Positions 1 through 5,147 of a DNA stretch of 5,791 nt are shown here, piece by piece. This DNA is from Candidatus Neomicrothrix sp. UBA4542 (GTDB lineage: Bacteria > Actinomycetota > Acidimicrobiia > Acidimicrobiales > Poriferisodalaceae). Where the stretch lies: positions 3,526 through 9,316 of the forward strand of contig DGLO01000061.1 in NCBI GenBank assembly GCA_002388005.1, given 5' to 3'. Below the pieces are notes generated by a model. The model had not been told where the DNA came from. It did no database searches and saw only the letters and a list, made by a program, of their open reading frames with translations. The number at the start of each line of letters is the position of its first letter. The first letter of the stretch is position 1. A program made the position numbers and the translations under genes.

Positions 1-219
1 GGAACATCGCTCGCCGCACTTCTCCGTAACGCTGCAGTTACAGATGTCGATGTCGTGGGCTTGGCGTTAGATCACTGCGTTCGCGCTACCGCTCTTGACG
101 CAGTCAAGGAAGGTTTTGCAACCAGGGTGCTTGTCGAGCTCACCGCTGCCGTCGCAAATGTCACCGCTGTCTCTGCGCTCGGAGAACTGCGAGAAGCCGG
201 CGTAGTCCTGGAGAACTGA
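1..219 (+). CDS. pncA: Nicotinamidase (PncA), C-terminal part; 5' end outside window
   Basis: The open frame enters from the left edge and ends with TGA, giving the last 72 residues of a protein whose family is usually about 185-210 residues. The fragment contains VDVVGLALDHCVRATALDAV followed by GFATRVLVELTAAV. This is the signature of the nicotinamidase/isochorismatase-like hydrolase fold; Cys26 of the fragment, in DHCVRATALDA, corresponds to the catalytic cysteine (Cys138 in M. tuberculosis PncA). Known role of the family: cytosolic hydrolysis of nicotinamide to nicotinate and ammonia in NAD salvage. The other two catalytic residues (Asp and Lys) and the metal site lie upstream and cannot be checked. 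The DHCVRxTAxDA and TRVLVxLTA stretches favour nicotinamidase over other isochorismatase-like enzymes. The gene converges on the deaminase gene and is probably not part of the operon further right. Confidence 0.88.
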   Translation, partial: GTSLAALLRNAAVTDVDVVGLALDHCVRATALDAVKEGFATRVLVELTAAVANVTAVSALGELREAGVVLEN

Positions 220-261
220 GCTTGGTGATAGATGCTCTCAGACGCCAGTTCGATCTGCTAC
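220..261. other. Short convergent intergenic spacer
   Basis: These 42 bases separate the stop of the nicotinamidase gene from the stop of the oppositely oriented deaminase gene. A bidirectional terminator would be expected here. The best pairing I find is a five-base arm CTGAG (216-220) with CTCAG (237-241), extendable by one pair with a two-base bulge. No T-run follows on either strand, so I do not call an intrinsic terminator. The two transcripts may end by Rho or overlap. Confidence 0.4.
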
Positions 262-1638
262 TCAGGATTGCGGTTGGAAGCGTCGAGCGACCGAACGATG
301 CCGGGTGAGATTTTCCTCGAGGTTCGGGTCCACAAGGATTCCGTTACTTACAACTTCGCGGCCGTGCACAAACACGTGTGTGGCCCCCAACGGACCGCAC
401 CGAAGCCATCCCTCAATTGGGTCGTCGAGAACACCCGCGAACTGAGGGCCGTCTAGTCGCCATACCGCGACGTCGCCAACAGATCCAACCGACAGTTCGC
501 CCAATTCTCCAAGGCGGCCAAGGCACGCCGCGCCGCCCCGCGTCGCAATTTCTAAAGTTGTCCGCGCATTCATCTGATCAGCGCCTGAAACCAGCTTGCC
601 TTGGAGCATCGCTAAGCGTGCCTCTTGCCACAATGACGCCGAATCTGCCGAAGAGGAGCCGTCACAGCCCAAACCCACCGGGCAACCCGCGTCTCGCATC
701 GCCACAACTGGGGCGATTCCTGACGAAAGAATCATGTTCGAACTGGGGCAATGGGCCACCCCAACACCGGCGGCGCCGAGACGCGAAATCTCCGCTTCGT
801 TGGGTCGCACCACATGCGCCCCCCAACTCCGATCAGTGAGCCACCCGACGTCTTCATAGAGTTCAATTGGTCGGCGCCCAAATCGAGCCAAGGAAAACTC
901 ATCATCTTCGGCGTTCTCCGCTAGGTGGGTGTGAAGCCTGACATCTAACCGTTCCGCTAGTTCGGAGGTGCGAAGCATCAGATCCGGGGTAACGGTAAAT
1001 GGTGAACAAGGTGCAAGAGCCACTCGGACCATCGCCCCAAATGAGGGGTCATGCCAACGAGATACGTGCCTTTCGCTTTCCGCAAGAATGTCGTCTTCGT
1101 CGCGCACTGCGTCATCCGGAGGTAATCCGCCATCTTTGACAGACAAACTCATCGAACCGTAGGTGGGGTGGAACCGTATAGAGAGTTCAACTGCCGCCTG
1201 AATCTCAGCAGCAAGCAGATCACCCGCGCGCGCTGGATGGAGGTAGTGATGGTCGCTTGTCGTCGTACATCCCGACAGTGCCAGTTCAGCGAGCCCTACC
1301 CACGCTGCAAGAAACATGGATTCTTCATCAATCGAGCCCGTCCACAGTGGATATAACGACTGCAACCAACCGAATAGCGGCGCAGATGTCATCGGTCTAT
1401 AAGCGCGAGTCAAATTCTGGAATAGGTGATGGTGTGTGTTGACCAGGCCAGGCGTCACCAGGCAACCCGACGCGTTGACTTGCTGTAGCGAAACTGGGGT
1501 TGGATCGTTCATCGAACCAACACCAACGACAAACCCGTCATCAATCGCGACCCAACCGCCCGCTAACTCACGCCTTTGATCATCCATCGTGGCGACCAGC
1601 CAAGCGTCCTCAATGAGGAGGTCAACGGGCTCAGCCAT
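262..1638 (-). CDS. 8-oxoguanine deaminase (amidohydrolase superfamily, ATZ/TRZ-type)
   Basis: This 458-residue protein is the usual length for the family. An N-terminal beta-sandwich half (about 1-62) leads into a TIM-barrel metallohydrolase, and the sandwich is completed at the C-terminus (about 380-430). Visible active-site elements are the HxH metal motif in NTHHHLFQN (His69, His71), HTHLAE (His238 as ligand, Glu241 as proton shuttle), His275 after the WGA, HCPSSN (296-301) and GCDGSSS with metal ligand Asp326. Stretches such as PLFGWLQSLYPLW, SGCTTTSDHHYLHP, GSMSLSVKDGGLPP and ALAPCSPFTVTP closely follow what I recall of the characterised Pseudomonas 8-oxoguanine deaminase Pa0142, not atrazine or guanine deaminases. 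Known reaction: 8-oxoguanine plus water gives urate plus ammonia, in the cytosol, with one divalent metal. The start at MAEPVDLLIEDAWL fits the family N-terminus. No clear Shine-Dalgarno precedes it. Misannotation as hydroxydechloroatrazine ethylaminohydrolase is common for this group. Divergent from the operon at 1710. Confidence 0.88.
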   Translation of the reverse strand: MAEPVDLLIEDAWLVATMDDQRRELAGGWVAIDDGFVVGVGSMNDPTPVSLQQVNASGCLVTPGLVNTHHHLFQNLTRAYRPMTSAPLFGWLQSLYPLWTGSIDEESMFLAAWVGLAELALSGCTTTSDHHYLHPARAGDLLAAEIQAAVELSIRFHPTYGSMSLSVKDGGLPPDDAVRDEDDILAESERHVSRWHDPSFGAMVRVALAPCSPFTVTPDLMLRTSELAERLDVRLHTHLAENAEDDEFSLARFGRRPIELYEDVGWLTDRSWGAHVVRPNEAEISRLGAAGVGVAHCPSSNMILSSGIAPVVAMRDAGCPVGLGCDGSSSADSASLWQEARLAMLQGKLVSGADQMNARTTLEIATRGGAACLGRLGELGELSVGSVGDVAVWRLDGPQFAGVLDDPIEGWLRCGPLGATHVFVHGREVVSNGILVDPNLEENLTRHRSVARRFQPQS

Positions 1639-1709
1639 CAGCGACAGTTTGGCATCATTGCTAGCACTCTGTCTTGACTTAGCGCAGACTCAGCGGTCTA
1701 TCTTGGAGA
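1639..1709. promoter_or_regulatory. Divergent intergenic control region
   Basis: This 71-base gap between the divergent deaminase gene and the PLP-enzyme operon must carry the promoters for both. It contains an eight-base perfect palindrome TGCTAGCA (1659-1666) and a short inverted pair AGAC/GTCT (1686-1689 and 1696-1699) that overlaps the proposed rightward -10 box. Either could be an operator, but both are short enough to arise by chance. For the leftward gene I find no convincing -35/-10 pair. No riboswitch-like structure is visible. Confidence 0.4.
1674..1704 (+). promoter_or_regulatory. Candidate promoter of the rightward operon, probably leaderless
   Basis: A -35-like TTGACT (1674-1679) is followed 19 bases later by TATCTT (1699-1704), which fits the TAnnnT -10 pattern. 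The overlapping hexamer TCTATC (1697-1702) would give 17-base spacing. From TATCTT, the expected transcription start is at or next to A1710, the first base of the ATG. The GGAG at 1705-1708 is one base from the ATG, too close to act as a ribosome binding site. Leaderless mRNAs with exactly this box-to-ATG distance are common in actinobacteria, which supports the call. It is pattern reading only. Confidence 0.5.
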
Positions 1710-3209
1710 ATGCCTAGGTCTCTAGCAGTCTTCGAAGATTTTGATCCCGTCGGTACTCAGTCCTATGCCAACGCGGTTACTCGCTTCCGTGAAAAGAACA
1801 TAGTTTTGCCACGATTTAGCGAGTTGAGAGACCCAACCACCTTGGACCCCGAACTTCTCGACGCTCTAAACCATGTCGAAATCAACGACGCCCATGCACT
1901 CAACCTGTTTCGGGTCCACTGGTTCAATCAACCCGGGCAACACTCCCCTGCTGCGGTGCCCGATCACATAGAACTTCCGTCAGAACTCACCGGTACCAAT
2001 GCCCGCATAGTCGTCGCATTGGGTAATCGATTCCCCATGATCGGCGCACACAAAGTACTCGCCGCCTACTCCTGCCTCGTCGCCCGTCTCGTCACCGGGC
2101 GGTTCGACCCAACCTGCCAGCGTGCAGTCTGGCCTTCTACAGGGAACTACGCCCGCGGGGGTATAGCCATCTCCAAGATCATGGGTTGTAGGGGGGTAGC
2201 AGTCCTCCCCGAAGGGATGAGCCGCGAACGATTCGAATGGTTAGACCGCTGGATCGAACACCCCAACGACATAATCCGAACGCCCGGCACCGAAGCAAAC
2301 GTCAAAGAAATCTACGACGAATGCGCCCGTTTAGAATCCGACGATTCAAACATAATTCTCAATCAATTCAGCGAATTCTCCAATCATCTTGGGCATTACA
2401 CAATCACTGGAGCGGCACTCGAGTCGGTCTTTCACCACGCCACAGCGGGCCGTCCAGCGCGACTAGCTGCCTTCGTTTCGGCTTCAGGGTCCGCTGGAAC
2501 TCTCGGCGCTGGCGACTACCTCAAAGATACCTTTGGTGCTCGAATCGTGGCAGTTGAAGCCCTAGAGGTACCCACGATGCTTTACAACGGATTCGGTGAT
2601 CACAACATCCAGGGCATCGGCGACAAACACGTGCCCCTTATCCACAACGTCACCAACACCGATCTGATAGTCGGAATTTCTGACACGGCTACTGACCAGT
2701 TAGATGTGGCATTCAACACACCAGCCGGTCACCGCGCATTAGATCGCAAGGGAGTGAACTCCGGACTTGCTGCATTACTAACCAACCTGGGCTATTCCTC
2801 AATCTGCAACGTACTGGCAGCGATCAAAGCCGCGAAACATTGGGAACTGACAGGCGATGACATGATCGTGACCGTGGCCACAGACGGTTCGGAGCTATAT
2901 AACTCGGAGCGCGAAAAAGTCATGCGTCGCGACTTCCCCGAGGGATTCGACGACTCAGAGGCCGAAGACGCCTTGACGATCCACATCGCTGACATCACCA
3001 CCGAAGACATACTCGATATGGACGAGGCGAACAGAAATCGGGTCTTCAACCTTGGTTATTTCACTTGGGTTGAACAGCAGGGAATCACTACCGAAGATTT
3101 CGAACGTCGGCGCAGTCAAACCTGGTGGGACAATCTCAGACCCCTCATTGACAACTGGGATGCTCGAATAGACGACTTCAATGCTGCCACCGGAGCAAAG
3201 CACCACTAA
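1710..3209 (+). CDS. Fold-type II PLP-dependent enzyme, long form, substrate unknown
   Basis: This 499-residue protein belongs to the tryptophan-synthase-beta/cysteine-synthase superfamily. Lys115 in FPMIGAHKVLAAY is the expected Schiff-base lysine. STGNYARGG (143-151) is the SxGN substrate/cofactor loop and SASGSAGTLGAGD (257-269) is the glycine-rich phosphate-binding loop. TDG (391-393) lies where the pyridine-nitrogen contact is expected. About 100 residues precede the lysine and about 100 follow the core, making it far longer than the roughly 310-residue cysteine synthases. The tail has an acidic stretch (415-440) and an aromatic one with GYFTWVEQ and TWWDNL. It resembles proteins annotated only as PLP-dependent protein subunit beta or cysteine-synthase-like; I know of no assigned reaction. 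No signal peptide or membrane segment is seen, so it is likely cytosolic. It is first in a four-gene operon ending in a xanthine-dehydrogenase-type subunit, suggesting elimination or ammonia-lyase chemistry on an amino-acid-like intermediate. That last point is inference. Confidence 0.85.
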   Translation: MPRSLAVFEDFDPVGTQSYANAVTRFREKNIVLPRFSELRDPTTLDPELLDALNHVEINDAHALNLFRVHWFNQPGQHSPAAVPDHIELPSELTGTNARIVVALGNRFPMIGAHKVLAAYSCLVARLVTGRFDPTCQRAVWPSTGNYARGGIAISKIMGCRGVAVLPEGMSRERFEWLDRWIEHPNDIIRTPGTEANVKEIYDECARLESDDSNIILNQFSEFSNHLGHYTITGAALESVFHHATAGRPARLAAFVSASGSAGTLGAGDYLKDTFGARIVAVEALEVPTMLYNGFGDHNIQGIGDKHVPLIHNVTNTDLIVGISDTATDQLDVAFNTPAGHRALDRKGVNSGLAALLTNLGYSSICNVLAAIKAAKHWELTGDDMIVTVATDGSELYNSEREKVMRRDFPEGFDDSEAEDALTIHIADITTEDILDMDEANRNRVFNLGYFTWVEQQGITTEDFERRRSQTWWDNLRPLIDNWDARIDDFNAATGAKHH

Positions 3210-3213
3210 CGCG

Positions 3214-4317
3214 ATGGCCGACACCAATCCCTTTATCCGATACCGCGAACGACTCGATTCGTACAGTCGAGCGCTCTCACTTGGATGGAGTGACCAACAG
3301 TTCATTGATTTAGTGTCCAGCTTGGACGACCAAATCGCGGCCGTGGACGGTCGCGGGTTTACCGTGACCCCGATTCTCGACGGCGCTCCCCTCGCGACAG
3401 CTCTCGATCTTGACGTCAATCTCAAAGTAAAGGTTGAAATTGACTCGGTCAGCGGATCCCACAAAGCCCGACACCTTTTCGGGGTCGCACTTCATTTAGC
3501 TACCGAGGAGACCGATCTACGTTCTTCGAACAGTCCATTGGCAATCGCCAGCTGCGGCAATGCGGCTATCGCGGCGGCGATAGTGGCCAAAGCAACCAAC
3601 CAACCGATACAGGTCTTTGTGCCTACCTGGGCTGAAGAGCAGGTGCTTGAACAACTCGCAGACCTCGGAGCAACGCTCCAAATATGCGAACCCCGCGCCA
3701 ATGAGAACGGTGACCCCTGCTACGCCCGGTTTACCGAAGCTGTAGCCAAAGGATCACGCCCGTTCGGGGTTCAAGGAACCGACACCCCCACCACCTTCGA
3801 TGGGGCACGAACCCTGGGGTGGGAGCTACAAGACCAAGTAAAAGACCTTGACACTGCGTTTATTCAGGTCGGGGGTGGCGCTCTTGGCACAGCCACGGCG
3901 CGGGCACTCCCAAATGTGGCTGTGTACCCAGTCCAGGTTGAAGGTTGTGCGCCATTCAAGCGAGCGTGGGATCTTCTGGCACCCGATTTCGATATCGAAG
4001 CAGCTGCGTTAGCTCCCCAGAAGTTCATGTGGCCTTGGAATCAACCAACCAGCGCCGCCTCAGGACTTCTTGATGACATCACCTACGATTGGCTGCCACT
4101 GCTAAAAGCCACTCTCGCTAGCGGCGGGGAGCCTGTGGTCGTTACCGAAACCACACTTGTTGAAACCCACCGTGTTGCAACTAGCGTTAGTGGATTAGAT
4201 GTTTCCCCAACCGGGGCAGCGGGCCTAGCTGGCCTGGTATCTGCCCCTCAACACGCCGGAGCCGTTGTGGCGGTTGTGTTCACGGGCATCGACCGCCAAA
4301 ACAAAGTGACGACATGA
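3214..4317 (+). CDS. Fold-type II PLP-dependent enzyme, threonine synthase/dehydratase-like
   Basis: This protein has 367 residues from the chosen ATG at 3214. An in-frame ATG at 3181 would add 11 residues and overlap the upstream gene by 29 bases. I prefer 3214 because MADTNPFIRYRERLDSY matches the NPFxRYR opening I associate with this family, and it lies four bases after the upstream stop. Neither start has a well-placed Shine-Dalgarno, so termination-reinitiation is likely. Numbered from 3214, Lys84 in SVSGSHKARHLFG is the Schiff-base lysine, SCGNAAIA starts at 113, GGGALGT (220-226) is the phosphate loop, and SPTGAAGLAGL near 331 is the C-terminal motif typical of threonine synthase and serine/threonine dehydratase relatives. 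The substrate is unknown. A true threonine synthase is unlikely in this context, and the KVKVEIDSVSGSHK segment differs from housekeeping enzymes. Lysine context (-HK) is shared with the upstream enzyme, though overall similarity is low. Confidence 0.84.
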   Translation: MADTNPFIRYRERLDSYSRALSLGWSDQQFIDLVSSLDDQIAAVDGRGFTVTPILDGAPLATALDLDVNLKVKVEIDSVSGSHKARHLFGVALHLATEETDLRSSNSPLAIASCGNAAIAAAIVAKATNQPIQVFVPTWAEEQVLEQLADLGATLQICEPRANENGDPCYARFTEAVAKGSRPFGVQGTDTPTTFDGARTLGWELQDQVKDLDTAFIQVGGGALGTATARALPNVAVYPVQVEGCAPFKRAWDLLAPDFDIEAAALAPQKFMWPWNQPTSAASGLLDDITYDWLPLLKATLASGGEPVVVTETTLVETHRVATSVSGLDVSPTGAAGLAGLVSAPQHAGAVVAVVFTGIDRQNKVTT

Positions 4318-5147
4318 TCAGCCTCGAAGAGTTCCAGGTTCCAGGGCACGGCGGTGATCTTCACGTTCGGCTCTGGACACCCAGCTCAACTCCAAGAGGG
4401 CTGATTTTTGTTCTTCACGGCTACGCCGAACATGGAGGCAGATACGCACACGTTGCCGAAGCATTGGCGGCTGACGGTCTAGCGGTCCTGGCGCCAGACC
4501 ACGTCGGCCATGGATTGTCAGAAGGCGAACGTGCACTCATTACCGATTTCGGTCTAGTGGTCGACGATCTTGGCGCCACGGCATCGACGGCATCGGAGAA
4601 ATTGAACGTCACGGCACCGTTGCTTCTTGTCGGCCACTCGATGGGTGGCCTCCTCGCCGCTCGCTTTGTGCAGCGCTGGCCAAATCGTGCAGCTGGAGCA
4701 GCTTTTCTCGGCGCAGTGATCGGTGACTGGAAGTGGGCTCGCGAAGTTCTTTCTCTGCCGCAATTACCACCTGAGGATTCCGACCCAATGGGGATGTCAC
4801 GCGATCTTGATGCCTGCCGAGCCTACGATGCTGACCCTTTGGTGTACCGCGGCTTATACAAACGCCCTCTCTTGGAAGCCGAGGTTGTCGCTCTAGACGA
4901 ATTTCGGGAAGAGATAAACAAAATCCGAATTCCCGTTGGATTCTTTCACGGTACCGCTGATCCTTTCGTGCCCTATAGCGATTCACTGCAAGCCATCAAT
5001 GACATGCCCAGCGCTGCAAAGACCATCAAGCTTTACGCGGAAGCGAAACACGAACTGCTCAACGAAATCAACAAAGAAGAAGTCATTGGCGACCTTCAGG
5101 CTTGGATAGATAACACGCTCGCGTATGAAACAGAAGGATCGCAGTGA
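4314..5147 (+). CDS. Alpha/beta hydrolase, monoacylglycerol-lipase-like (Hydrolase_4/S33 type)
   Basis: This complete 277-residue serine hydrolase has the oxyanion-hole motif LHGYAEHGGRY (HG at 35-36), PDHVGHGLSEGER (61-73) and the nucleophile elbow GHSMGG with Ser109. The acid Asp216 is in HGTADPFVP and His246 is in AKHELLNE, completing the catalytic triad. The order and spacing match the monoacylglycerol lipase/lysophospholipase group, with a short lid around 137-190. Known members cleave monoglycerides or other small carboxylic esters. No signal peptide is visible, so it should be cytosolic. Its ATG overlaps the upstream TGA as ATGA, indicating translational coupling, and no strong Shine-Dalgarno precedes it. 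A lipid esterase is unexpected between PLP enzymes and a molybdenum hydroxylase subunit, so it may act on an ester, lactone or amide made by its neighbours. That is inference from position alone. Confidence 0.87.
   Translation: MISLEEFQVPGHGGDLHVRLWTPSSTPRGLIFVLHGYAEHGGRYAHVAEALAADGLAVLAPDHVGHGLSEGERALITDFGLVVDDLGATASTASEKLNVTAPLLLVGHSMGGLLAARFVQRWPNRAAGAAFLGAVIGDWKWAREVLSLPQLPPEDSDPMGMSRDLDACRAYDADPLVYRGLYKRPLLEAEVVALDEFREEINKIRIPVGFFHGTADPFVPYSDSLQAINDMPSAAKTIKLYAEAKHELLNEINKEEVIGDLQAWIDNTLAYETEGSQ
5132..5138 (+). promoter_or_regulatory. Ribosome binding site deciding a GTG start
   Basis: AGAAGGA lies inside the end of the hydrolase gene, five bases before the GTG at 5144. It is the best Shine-Dalgarno in the operon and supports GTG over the internal ATG at 5189, which would remove 15 residues. 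It suggests the molybdenum-hydroxylase subunit gets its own ribosome loading as well as coupling through the GTGA overlap. Confidence 0.7.

Noticed and set aside
216..241. Possible terminator hairpin CTGAG/CTCAG in the convergent gap
   Set aside because: The stem is five pairs with at best one more across a bulge, the loop is long, and no T-run follows on either strand.
378..839. A 153-residue plus-strand open frame
   Set aside because: It lies wholly inside the deaminase gene on the opposite strand, and the protein is low-complexity, proline/arginine-rich and unlike any family. The minus-strand frame has all active-site motifs.
3181..3213. Upstream ATG at 3181 as the start of the second PLP enzyme
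   Set aside because: It would overlap the previous gene by 29 bases, adds residues with no family match (MLPPEQSTTNA), and has no ribosome binding site. It is not excluded, since the 3214 start also lacks a good one.
2955..3464. A 169-residue minus-strand open frame spanning the junction of the two PLP genes
   Set aside because: It is antisense to two well-supported genes, serine-rich in the way complements of coding DNA are, and has no recognisable motif or start signal.
4609..4986. A 125-residue minus-strand open frame inside the hydrolase gene
   Set aside because: The arginine-rich composition is typical of a shadow frame; the plus strand there encodes the intact catalytic serine region.
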